Shown here: piece after piece, positions 1 to 8,562 of the stretch
Position numbering within the stretch: the first letter of the stretch is position 1
Layout of the letters: each line of letters starts with the position of its first letter
Assembly: GCA_002284615.2 (NCBI GenBank)
Contig: MU069685.1
Location: 192,928-206,021 of the forward strand
Direction of reading: 5' to 3'
DNA: 13,094 bases
Origin: Dunaliella salina
Lineage: Eukaryota; Chlorophyta; Chlorophyceae; Chlamydomonadales; Dunaliellaceae
Notes under the pieces: model-generated
Told to the model about the DNA's origin: nothing
Database searches by the model: none
What the model saw: only the letters and a program-made list of their open reading frames with translations
Program-made: the position numbers and the translations under genes

Positions 1-75
<75 letters not shown>

Positions 76-79
76 ACAC
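1..79. repeat. (CA)n microsatellite at the left window edge
   Basis: An almost pure CA dinucleotide array with one interruption (an extra A near 69), followed by a short CT run (79-87). It lies in the intron just upstream of the first visible cyclophilin exon and ends about 25 nt before the AG at 103-104. The window starts inside the array, so its true length is unknown. Such arrays often end contigs. Confidence 0.97.
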
Positions 80-104
80 TCTCTCTCACCTGATTTAACA
101 CCAG

Positions 105-252
105 GCGATCCCACCGGCACTGGCAAGGGCGGCAAGAGCATCTTTGCCACACCCAATGGCAAATTCCCTGACGAAATCAGTGATGTGCTGAAGCACAGCA
201 AGAGAGGCATCCTGTCGATGGCCAACAGTGGACCCAACACCAATGGAAGCCA
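105..252 (+). CDS. PPIL3: PPIL3 exon with GDPTGTG and [10 protein letters not shown] blocks
   Basis: Acceptor AG at 103-104. The exon starts with the last two bases of a Gly codon, reads 48 whole codons from GAT (107) to AGC (250), and ends with CA of a split Gln codon before donor GTGAGT (253). It holds [10 protein letters not shown], then a stretch [14 protein letters not shown] that is slightly longer than the SIWGKKF-type segment of plant and animal PPIL3, then the conserved [16 protein letters not shown] core. The next base, G at 4530, completes Gln. Confidence 0.92.
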
Positions 253-2930
253 GTGAGTGACAGAAGGGGAAGGGAGGGAGGGAAGGAGGGGAATGGAAGC
301 GAACGGAAAACAATTGAAGCCTGGGTGTGACATGTTTCCTTCCCATGCATTGTTTTATTTGCACACACAGCAAGGGGCATGCCTTTCATCTGCACATACA
401 GCGAGGGGCATGCACTCTCTCCTTTTTGCTGCACAAGAAGTGGTCAAGCATATTGTGATTCAAAACAAAACGAAATAGAAAAAAATAGCCGGCATCTGAA
501 CAGCCAGAAGATGGATTGGCCAGGCATGTTTTGCTGGAATGCAGCCCTATAAACCCCACCACGGCTTGCCTGGAATTTGAGGAGCTGGAACAGCAGGCAT
601 ACCACAAACCCTTTCAAGCTTGGTATGGAAGCAACTGCTCGGGAGCGACACGTAGCAACCTGTCGACTTGGTATGCTCGTTATGTGCAGATGTGAAAGGC
701 AGTGAGATTGGGGAGTCAATCGTGTCAATGCTGAAGTGAGGACCCACTCCGCATTTTGGAATGATTATAAGGAGTCGCCAATTCTCGGACTCGAATGACT
801 TTGTCTGTCGCTTTCACAGCTTACTGTGCAAGCACAGTCTTGTCTTGCCACATCCATGTCTGCCATGCCTGCGTGTCTTCCTTCGTGGGCCTTGGCACAA
901 TGCCTGAACCTTGCCACTCCTAAACTCAAGCGTCTGGGGTTTACCTGCTGGTCTTCCCCATGAACACCCCCCCCCCCTCCTTGGGCAACCTGTCTCACTT
1001 AATGTTTTTGGACCTTATCTCATTAGCACCCCCTCAGGGGGGTGCAGAACCTGCACCATTCCAGGATTCAAAAAGTGTGTTGAACCGCAAATTTCTTGTT
1101 CTACGAGTAGGCATAAAAGAGGTAGGGTGAGGTACAGCGGGAAAAGATTGAATTCAAGTCCCTGATTCAGGGGATCGTTTCTTGTTTACCGCTCTGTGTG
1201 CCCAATTGTGCCCTCACTGCCCCTAGAGGTCCTATGACCTGCTCCTCTGATATGAAATTGAGTGCAGGAATGTCTGTGCTTGTAAGTGTGGCACAGAAAA
1301 TGTGTGTGATTATCCAGTTAAAAGCACGCCGTGCTTCACTTACACCCCCAGTAGGGCGCATTTTAAATCATCCAGTTCACCTTGCACCCGAGAGTGTGCT
1401 CAGGTTGCCATGGGATGCAACGGTTGCAAAGCGGTGTCATTCCCAGCACTGATTGCACATTTGTCTGGATGGGTGCCCCACACCCACTCACTCTTGGAGA
1501 GTCCTCCTGTAAAGTTTGACATTGCAGCTCGATTAGACGACCTAAGAACAGCTCAAGTCCAGGAGTGCTTGTCATTTTGTGTAAGTTTGGAAGTTCACAA
1601 AGCTCTGGTGCAGAACGGCCCCTCTGATGCACATGCACATCACCTCCACTTGCCAATTTTTCAGCAAGCCTTGATGTTTGAAAATATCAACATGTTTTTG
1701 TATGCTCAGCCCGCGTGCCCTCTCCCAGGCTGCCATCATTTGGACAGCTCACTACACATGCTCTCAGGCTGTCAGAACCGTATCATCTCCAACATGAAAA
1801 CTGAAAGACGTAACATTGCAGGCAGAATGGTTACTAAAGCAAAAGCCCTGTGTGAGCAGTCCTAGTCTACGCAGACATAGGAAGCGATTTCAAACTTGCA
1901 CAACACAACTTCCAACTCCCTACACATGCCTCAAACAGAAATTTGCCTAAGTACTTCTTCCCACGTAACCTTCCAGAGAGGAAAAGACTCAAGCCGACCA
2001 GGTGCTAATTTGATCACCCCTTATAATGCCAAGCCTACTTCTGACAGTGTTTCTCCTATCCATTTACGTCACGCTTTGCGCACATCCACACGGAGGACCA
2101 CACATTGTAGACGCGTGAGGCAACCCCATAAACTTCATGCAAACGATCGCCATGTTCACCTAATAGGAATTAAGTTCTCTGCAGACACTAGGCCAGAGCA
2201 TCAGTTGAATGCGGCTAAGCAGCAGCATGTAGACCTCTGTAAACTTATAAGCACTAAGGCTAAAACAATTTACCCTATTCTCCTGGGTGTTGATGGAACT
2301 ATTTATATTGAGCACACTTCATGCCCATTCTGTTCAATATGCCCACAAACTTGTTTCCACATGTCGCGCTATCGAAAACAAGACTTCTCCCCACAGCCAG
2401 GTTTTAGAGCCAGGTGCTTCTAGTAACTCTCCAGATCCCCATTAACATTTCTTGTCTCTTTTCTTGTGGTGGAGGGGGCTCACGGCTCTTTATGAGCCAA
2501 CATGTCTCCTCTTCCTTAGTCGATGTGGGGAGAGTTTCTCTGCCTACGTAGTTCTTCTTTTCTTTTCTTATGCTAAGGGCACAAGGATGCATGCACACTG
2601 CACAACAGCTGAGTGAGACAGTTTCTTGTGGTTGAGGGGGCTCACGGCTCTTTATAAGCCAACGTGTCTCCTCTTCCTTGGTTGATGTGAGGAAGGTTTC
2701 TCTGCCTACGTAGTTCTTCTTTTCTTATGCTCAGGGCACAAGGATGCGTGCACACTGCACAACAGCTGAGTGAGACAGTTTCAGGGTGTTGTTGGGACCA
2801 TCTGCTCATTGCAATCCAGAGGTTCCATGCATGGTGTGTACTTGCAAACACATTCTGTATTCTCGATAAATCAAGGTATAAATCAAGGTGTTGGAGGGCA
2901 AGGGGAGGCTAAAATGCGCGCGCGCGCGCG

Positions 2931-3013
<83 letters not shown>

Positions 3014-3327
3014 ATGGGACAGCTGCTGGCTCACCAGAGGCCCCCCTCTTCTGGTGCTGTCCCAGCCAGTGCCAAGCATCTTGCTGCTTTTGTCGATTGT
3101 ACTGAGCCCCCAGTTGCCCATGATTTTGCTCTCCATGTGCCCATGCTCAGTCTTTTTGGGGAAGGAGGGGGAGGGGGGGGATTGCCATCCAGGTTTTTTT
3201 TCAAGCTGTGACTGTGCCACTGCATAATCAAACAATATTTTCATTTTTTCATACTGCACTGTGTATGCTTATGGAGTCCGTCATCCCTTATGCCTGTCAC
3301 ATCATGAACAAATTAGTAAACAAGTGT

Positions 3328-3376
<49 letters not shown>

Positions 3377-3399
3377 ATTATTATTGTTATTATTTTTTA

Positions 3400-3439
<40 letters not shown>

Positions 3440-6400
3440 GGAGAATAACAGAGGGGGCCACTGTTTTTAACTGTGTGCCAAATTTTTCTGGGCCTGCAGG
3501 AGCTTTCAGGGCACAAACATTTGATGCAGATTTCTTCTGTGTGCTTTAAAGATAATCCTCATCAAAAATTTGGGGGAGAGTCCCCCCATGTGCGCAAGGC
3601 AGTGAGGGAAAGATATTGCATTGTATGCTGAAGTGCAGGAATGAGGTTGATTGGCTTCCATCATGAGACCTGTGCATGCAGAAGTGCTGAAAGCATCACA
3701 TTAGTGTGTTTTGCACCATCAGATGGCTGGAAGAGGGGTCCTCGTTCTTCCGTCTGACCAGGGGTGGGTCTAAAATCCTCCCCCATCGCAGCCACCAGAA
3801 CCCCACGACCTGAACACTTGAAGAACAAGATTATTGAACAACACTGGCAAAGGAGTTAAGTCAATCAGAGGCCAGGCTGCTACGGCGTGTGCCAAATAAG
3901 GCTGTGATTTCTTTGGTTCCTGGTGACTTTCCTGCACGCTCCTGACGATGTAGGCAAGATATTTAGAAAATATGAAGTGAATAAAAAGCTGGCACATTGC
4001 TTGCGCATCAAAATTGGTCTGCTCCTTCCTCAAAGGCACGCTTCTGAAAGCTCCCAGCGGGCCCTGAGCGTTGAGTACATTGTTGTAGACGTAAATAACA
4101 CATTCTGCATCAATGGATTAGGCGGAACTTTTTTTTGTCAAACAGCTTCACATGATCTTGATCCCAATACAGAAATGTTTTAACGTCTCAGGACCAAAAG
4201 TATTAATGTCAACTAAAATGTCCTCCATGCACTGACAAAGTTTGGTCCTGGGACATTCATACTTTTGAGGCATAGCCACTAAAAGTCCCATACATTGGTG
4301 ACCCCCCTTTGTGACAAAATGTTTACAAATAGTAATTTCCAGTAGGCCCAGAGTGCCTCCACCTTTTCTATACCATGCCTTGGCATCCTTCACAGCTGAT
4401 AAAAGCTTGTCAGTGTGTGGCCCTCCTGCTGCGTGTGAAAGAAAAAAGTGATGAATGTGTGTGTGCCTACATGTAGGTGGTTTTTTCCCTTGACCAGGTT
4501 TTTTCTTTTGCCTTGTACATTAACCGCAGGTTTTTCATCACCTACAAGGCACATGCGCATTTGAATGGGAAATATACAGGTGAGGGAGGCTTCTGTGGCA
4601 GCTTCAATAGGTACATCTTGAGTGCGTAGGGACCGCTAAATCCCTCTCGACGGTCACTCTCGCCTAAGTCATGTTGCAGGCGCTTGAAAAGGTGGCACAG
4701 GCATAGACATTAGCTTGCAGGTGGCATTTCTTATCCCCTCGTCTCTTACCCAGAATGTGTTACAACGGGTACATGAAGCTATTTTTGACATCTGGAAGGA
4801 AGTCGTTTGCCCACATTTGCTTGTTTTCCAAATGGTCAGGCGCCACAACCTACGCCAAATTTGGGTAATACACTGCCGGACACTTTCAAACCCACTTCTG
4901 AGTAGGGAGGGGTGCTTCTTTGGGCCAGTGGTCTTGTATGGCATGTTGGTGGCATCTGGGTGTGGCTCAGATGGAGCTCTGTGAATCAAAAACATGTGTT
5001 TCTCTCATTTGGGCACGCCAGTGCATGTTTTGAGGCAACAGGTGTTTCTCTAATAATATTGTAGTATTTAAGGAACATCAGTTGTGCCGCATACCTGCAC
5101 TTCTTGGTCACCCATGGGAATGGCCATTTTTTGAGGGACCCTGCTCAGGCCCAAACTGCTGCAGCGAGTGTTTGGGCAGCCTGCTGGTAATATTGCAAGT
5201 GATTTTGGCTTGTCAGTAGGACACCTGATGCTCGTTGGATTTTCATTGCACGGACAAGCACGCATAACCTGGGAGGCTTGGCCAGGCCCCAATAGGCCAC
5301 CTCCGCACCCACTGTTTGTCCTGGCCGATGCCTGGGATTGTCATCATCAACACTGACGCCGCGGGCTGCCATGATGGGCGCCAGGGAGGAGCTGCTGGGC
5401 TCCGCAAAGTTGCTGGAGCTAAAAACTGTGGAAAGTTTGCTTGTGGGCACACATGCGAGGAATTAAATGTTGTTTTGATGATATTCTAAACAAGTTGTGA
5501 CAATAGGATTCTGGATTTGCTGCGGCCGCGGGCGGATTTGGCGGATTTTAAGCCTTTCGCGCCATTCTGGTTGTCACAAATTCTTCTTTCACATACAAAA
5601 TGGAAATTTGTGCCCTCGCATCTGCAGCTGTTCGCTAAAATTTCAAGTTTTTTGAAATCAAACACTTGATGCCATCCCAACACTCCGCTGAAGTGCCTAG
5701 ATTTCATTAAATATTAATAGAAAGCCTTTCCCTGTCGTCATCACTCCTCTCGACTGGCTTTGGAGCACCCCCAGGACAGCCCCCTGCCAGCTCGCATCAG
5801 GTGGCCACCAGTGCACTCAGAGACCATCCTGGGGTCCACCTGCAGGCTTGGGGGTGCAGCTGGAGGGTTAGGACACACAGGGGGTGAATTTTGCTGGCTG
5901 AGCGCACAAACATGCAGACCTAGCGCGCAGCAGGGTTCACCAAATGGGACCAACTCAGCACTGAAAAATCGCTTTTTTTACTAGCTCACAGGTGATGTGC
6001 TCAGAATGGGCAGAGGTGGCCTGGCTGGCAAAAGGCAGGATATCACACAGGGTTGTGGCACCTGACTTTCAGAGTACTCTTTGGTGCTTATCGACTCAAG
6101 AAATGAGCCGTGGCGTGATGGCTTTTTGGCTTTAAAATGACAGCACCTGAGGGCCTGCAGCAGAAGCCAAGCGCCAAATGCGGTTGTGACTCTTAGGTGC
6201 TCTTGCCCATGTGTGTCCGGGTTCAGGAAGGAGTATATCAGAGCAACTGTTATTTTGGGCGAAAGGCTGTATAATATGATACTCAGGATGTCTTGTCTTT
6301 CCTGATCTGTTTCATGCCATCGTTTGTCTTGGTGTTTGAACATGCTACAGATTACCTGGATACTTACATGTTCCCCCTTGCACCGCTCTACTTGCAGTGT

Positions 6401-6531
6401 TCGGGCATGTCATTGATGGCTTAGACACCTTAGATCGAATGGAGAAGGTACCCAGCGACGCCAAGGATCGACCAAAGCAAGAGATCAAGATTGAGCGGGT
6501 GACAATTCATGCAAACCCTCTGGCTACTTGA
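105..6531 (+). CDS. PPIL3: PPIL3-type cyclophilin (peptidyl-prolyl cis-trans isomerase), 3' part, three exons
   Basis: Join 105-252, 4530-4579, 6398-6531. Cyclophilins catalyse cis-trans isomerisation of X-Pro bonds. The PPIL3 class is a small single-domain nuclear cyclophilin reported in spliceosomes. The joined exons give about 109 residues, the C-terminal two thirds of a protein usually near 160 aa. Visible blocks are [37 protein letters not shown] and the PPIL3-like ending [10 protein letters not shown] then TGA. The QFF of the substrate pocket is intact. The residue equivalent to cyclophilin A His126 is Tyr, as in other PPIL3 proteins. All three exons join without frame breaks through GT-AG introns of 4277 and 1818 bp. 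The N-terminal exons, which carry the catalytic Arg region, lie beyond the left edge. The middle exon reads KAHAH where most relatives have a KQPH-type sequence. Family identification is strong; the symbol is by resemblance. Confidence 0.9.
1026..1057. other. Two overlapping hairpins competing for the same arm
   Basis: GCACCCCC (1026-1033) can pair with GGGGGTGC (1038-1045) around a 4-nt loop. GGTGCAG (1041-1047) can pair perfectly with CTGCACC (1051-1057) around a 3-nt loop. The arm 1041-1045 is shared, so only one hairpin can form at a time. It sits in the long PPIL3 intron. Function is unknown, and it may be a terminal piece of an unrecognised repeat. Confidence 0.6.
1198..2460 (+). mobile_element. 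Dead LINE fragment: C-terminal zinc knuckle plus restriction-like endonuclease region
   Basis: This is the C-terminal end of a non-LTR retrotransposon polyprotein, inserted in sense orientation in the PPIL3 intron. The readable frame 1302-1865 ends with a CCHC knuckle of form C-x4-C-x7-H-x4-C (1716-1772: CPLPGC then H and C). In-frame stops fall at 1863 and 1878. The same frame then continues from 1881 to 2423 with [11 protein letters not shown] (1995) and [15 protein letters not shown] (from ~2148), ending near [14 protein letters not shown] knuckle followed by an RPD and an (E)xK motif is the layout of restriction-like endonuclease LINEs (R2/NeSL/Dualen type). Here RPD is RPG and the expected Glu before x-Lys is Gly, so catalysis would be lost. 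The upstream part (1198-1452) reads better in another frame, which suggests a frameshift near 1440. No reverse transcriptase catalytic block is present. The tail resembles PPDPH-stop endings of related copies. Confidence 0.82.
1302..2423 (+). pseudogene. LINE ORF remnant with in-frame stops
   Basis: One frame runs through 1302-2423, broken by TAG at 1863 and TAG at 1878. The first part (about 187 codons) carries the zinc knuckle preceded by a conserved-looking ECLSF...VHKALVQN...FENINMFL stretch. The second part carries the endonuclease-like region. There is no reason to think it is expressed as a protein. Confidence 0.75.
2461..2779 (+). repeat. Tandem duplication of a LINE 3' tail unit (162 + 157 bp)
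   Basis: Unit 1 is 2461-2622 and unit 2 is 2623-2779. Both start TTCTTGTGGT and end GAGTGAGACAG plus a T. They share GGGGGCTCACGGCTCTTTAT, a CTGCCTACGTAGTTCTTC segment, a TTTTC run and a GGCACAAGGATGC-TGCACACTGC segment. They differ by scattered substitutions and by a 5-bp loss of one TTTTC unit in the second copy. Each unit begins with a possible stem-loop (GGCTCA 2477-2482 with TGAGCC 2493-2498, and 2639-2644 with 2655-2660). The unit follows directly on the LINE coding remnant and matches the tail at 7030-7080, so it belongs to that LINE family's 3' end. Confidence 0.88.
2916..3006. repeat. (GC)n(CA)n compound microsatellite, Z-DNA-prone
   Basis: About 24 bp of uninterrupted GC alternation (2916-2939) passes without a break into about 67 bp of CA alternation, ending at 3006. 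A short interrupted CA tail runs to 3013. The tract alternates purine and pyrimidine for roughly 90 bp. It lies in the PPIL3 intron with CA on the sense strand. Confidence 0.96.
3328..3438. repeat. (TGA)n-(ATT)n-(TGA)n compound trinucleotide repeat
   Basis: A TGA/GAT array (3328-3375) is followed by an ATT-rich segment (about 3375-3399) and a second TGA/GAT array (3400-3438). The arrangement suggests that the central ATT block arose by mutation and expansion inside one array. The poly-Met and poly-Asp frames it creates are artefacts. Confidence 0.95.
3770..4393 (-). other. Antisense reading frame broken by two stops, unidentified
   Basis: On the minus strand the frames 4393-4148 and 4039-3770 are the same frame, separated by TGA at 4150-4148 and TAA at 4120-4118. 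The sequence between them also reads plausibly ([20 protein letters not shown]). It could be a decayed transposon protein lying inside the PPIL3 intron, but I recognise no domain and frames of this length arise by chance. Confidence 0.25.
4530..4579 (+). CDS. PPIL3: PPIL3 50-nt exon FFITY...LNGKYT
   Basis: Acceptor CGCAG at 4525-4529, donor GTGAGG at 4580. G at 4530 completes the Gln codon begun at 251-252. Sixteen codons follow ([16 protein letters not shown]), and the final G begins the Val codon finished at 6398-6399. Both junction phases match the neighbouring exons, and the protein continues the cyclophilin fold without gap. The KAHAH segment is unusual for PPIL3, while FFITY and LNGKYT are standard. 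Confidence 0.93.
4580..6397 (+). other. PPIL3 last intron of 1818 bp
   Basis: Donor GTGAGG at 4580, acceptor CTTGCAG at 6391-6397. No repeat family, RNA gene or domain is recognised. Several antisense open frames of 100-120 codons occur (for example 6343-5981, which starts with ATG), but their lengths are what chance allows in a window of this size. Confidence 0.85.
6398..6531 (+). CDS. PPIL3: PPIL3 terminal exon
   Basis: Acceptor CTTGCAG before 6398. TG completes Val, then 43 codons run from [18 protein letters not shown] to [10 protein letters not shown] and TGA at 6529-6531. The VFG-VIDGL-LD block and the IHANP ending are typical for the C terminus of PPIL3 proteins and match their usual length, so the stop is the natural one. 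Confidence 0.94.
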
Positions 6532-6974
6532 GCCACCCGGGTATCTAGTTTACTGTGGAGTCCTTCAAGTTAGCGGCGACTCTGGTCACTCCAGCATCAC
6601 TGGCAGGCCTGAGGTTTGAGTGCGTGAGTATGTACATATTAGTCCGTTACAATGATAAACTTGGGGCTCCGGTTGCCCCTTTCTGTTTTTTTGGGTGTCA
6701 GGAGTCTACAAGAGTGCACGAGAGTACGGAATCTACATGTTGCTCATCAAAACACATGACTGCTAGGCTGTTGGGTAAGTAGCTCTGACTGAGCATTCGG
6801 CCAGTTTCCTCAAAGCGTGATTTTACATGCCAGGTGTGACTGCTTGCACTATGCATGATAGCATGCCTTTCCCCTGGCCTCGGCTTTTTGTTGTGATTTC
6901 TGCTGAGCCACAATGTGCGGTGTCTTCCTTTGTGTCTAGCGCAAAAAGAGTTGAGAGCAAGAACACCTTTCACA
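6532..6974 (+). other. 3' flank of PPIL3, probable 3' UTR
   Basis: Sequence after the PPIL3 stop. I see neither AATAAA nor the TGTAA poly(A) signal common in chlorophycean algae in this stretch; the first TGTAA on this strand is at 8389. The transcript end is therefore undefined. No further gene is visible here. Confidence 0.4.
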
Positions 6975-7105
6975 ATTTGATACTGAAGCCCAAAGCTTCC
7001 AGTAATCCTCCAGATCCCTGCAAGATTTGTCTCTTCCTTGGGTTCGCGGCGAAGTGGACTCACAGCTCTTCTGAGCCAATGTGCCTCCTTTTCAGTTTGC
7101 AGTTT
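6975..7105 (+). mobile_element. LINE 3' tail fragment, second copy
   Basis: The segment TTCCAGTAATCCTCCAGATCCC (7008-7018 at its core), then TGTCTCTTCCTTG, GACTCACAGCTCTTCTGAGCC (7058-7077) and GTGCCTCCTTTTCAG, matches the end of the LINE at 2405-2520 block by block. The frame reads LKPKASSNPPDP, like the SSNSPDPH ending of the other copy. Only the extreme 3' end is present, consistent with 5' truncation on insertion. The left boundary is uncertain. Confidence 0.7.
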
Positions 7106-8270
7106 ACAATTGGTTAAGGCCTTCGGTCAGAAATTTTGGCTGCCCAGCTTTCTCTAGCAAACCAAGTGAACGCGGGTAAATAGTCAAACAAGTGCACAAA
7201 CGCAGGCAGGGGAAAATGACGCAAGGTAAATTGCAAACATGTGAAATAGAAATAACTTGCCTGTGTCTGCAGGTTTCAGCGAAAATGCAAGCAGCAAAAA
7301 GGGAACAAGCAAAACAAGATTAGCCTAAGTTGTTAGGATAAGAGCACAGTCAGCAATCATGCTCAGGTAGCATGCACACGGATACAGTTTTTCAACCCTA
7401 TTCAGCCAAGCCCAGAAAACTTTCACATATGCGCAGAATTTGCGTGTGTTCTGCCCACAAGGGCAAGCGATGCGTAGGTGTCGGGACCTTGAGCCTTTGG
7501 GGTTGCATGTATGATCATATGTTAGGTTTGAGATCTGTTATATGCTGATTCAATCAATCAATGTCCCAGACCATTAAGACCTGATATTCAGTGACATGAT
7601 ATCTGAAAGCAGGAACGCACAGCCAGCGGGTGCATCTCTCTTCATCCCGGCAAGCATCAATCACTCTAAACCTATCAACTGCGCATTTTTTCCGAATTTG
7701 GTCTTAAACAACTGCCCCCTTTTTTTTCCGGGTTGAGCTGGCTGCTGTTTTTGTAGCCCTACAGGTTACAGGAAAAAGGAGGTCCCCAGTCAAAACGACT
7801 GACTGCTGGCCTGTTTAGAAAAGAGACTTCACATAAGAAATTCATATACAAATTCATGTACAAAGCTTGTCTATTGTTTTGGTTCATGAAAGAAGACATC
7901 TGAAAACACTGGATATGAAGAATAGCAGGCAAGTAAGGAACCATCTAAGAAGAGGGGAGAGAGGGAGGGGGGAAAGGGCCTGAGAAGAAAGAAGCGTATT
8001 TATGCCAAAGAGAGCAGACATGGGGGTGGGTACACTTCAAGAAAAGACATGCTGCTTCATTCTGTACCTTATCTTGGGCATCGCAGAGATCACAGGTAGG
8101 AAAAACGGTGTCATCCCTATAAAACTTGCTCGAGTTCCAAAGTGTGGACACATAAATGAAAACAAGTCACGCTGCGTACAACGTGCCTTGATAAGTACAG
8201 GTTTAAATATTTGAGCTGAATGCAGGAAAAAAATGTGACGTGCACGTCCTTGGTCGGGAATGAACACCAG
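7106..8270. other. Intergenic, no recognised feature
   Basis: About 1.2 kb between LINE fragments. I see only short low-complexity pieces, such as ATCAATCAATCAATG near 7550-7562 and purine-rich runs near 7950-7980. No coding family, RNA gene or long repeat is supported. Confidence 0.6.
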
Positions 8271-8277
8271 TGGTAAT

Positions 8278-8336
8278 AGGTAAGGAAAGGAAAGGAAAGG
8301 AAAGGAAAGGTAAGGACAGGTAAGGTAAGGAAAGGG
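8278..8336. repeat. (GGAAA)n pentanucleotide array, degenerate
   Basis: Repeats of AAGGAAAGG in phase from about 8281 to 8310 give way to variants AAGGT and AAGGAC (8310-8336). The same pentamer recurs at 9767-9788, and its complement-like TTTTC runs occur at 9267-9285 and 10488-10512. Confidence 0.85.
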
Positions 8337-8474
8337 TTACATAACTCTGCCTGCAGGGGCAGCACACCTGAAGCAGAAAAAAAGTGCCTGTAACTGTACC
8401 ATTCAAATCTGAAAAGTAATGTTTGAAGCTTAGTAATAGCATTTCAGGCTTGCAGACACGTACTTGGCCAATCC

Positions 8475-8541
8475 TAAGATATTATGTTGGCCCATGAACT
8501 TGCTTACTAAGACATCATGTTGGCTCATGAAGTCTTTAAGA
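8475..8541. repeat. 33-bp imperfect tandem duplication
   Basis: AAGATATTATGTTGGCCCAT (from 8476) is repeated with a few substitutions as AAGACATCATGTTGGCTCAT (from 8509), followed by GAACTTGCTTACT and GAAGTCTTTAAG. It lies just upstream of the third LINE fragment and may be part of it. Confidence 0.65.
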
Positions 8542-8562
8542 TTTGCACTACTTAGGTGATAG

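Larger units (their letters stand above)
253..4529 (+). other. PPIL3 intron of 4277 bp filled with repeats
   Basis: Donor GTGAGT at 253 and acceptor CGCAG at 4525-4529. It contains a dead LINE fragment, a tandem tail duplication and two long microsatellites, all listed separately. The stretch 253-1197 has a short imperfect direct repeat (361-381 and 393-412, sharing AGGGGCATGC), a run of 12 C (966-977) and a double hairpin (1026-1057), but no gene I can recognise. The stretch 3439-4529 has nothing recognisable except a broken antisense reading frame at 3770-4393. Confidence 0.88.

Noticed and set aside
2770..3259. His-Thr or Cys-Val repeat proteins on both strands
   Set aside because: These are translations of the CA/TG and GC arrays, not genes.
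3261..3470. Poly-Met / poly-Asp protein
   Set aside because: A translation artefact of the TGA/GAT microsatellite.
4669..5450. Several antisense frames flanking the 50-nt PPIL3 exon, considered as one transposon
   Set aside because: They are in different frames, have no recognised domain, and together with the frames at 3770-4393 would have to span a genuine host exon.
5981..6343. ATG-started 120-codon minus-strand ORF in the last PPIL3 intron
   Set aside because: A few open frames of this length are expected by chance in 13 kb on six frames. No recognised domain and no splice or signal support.
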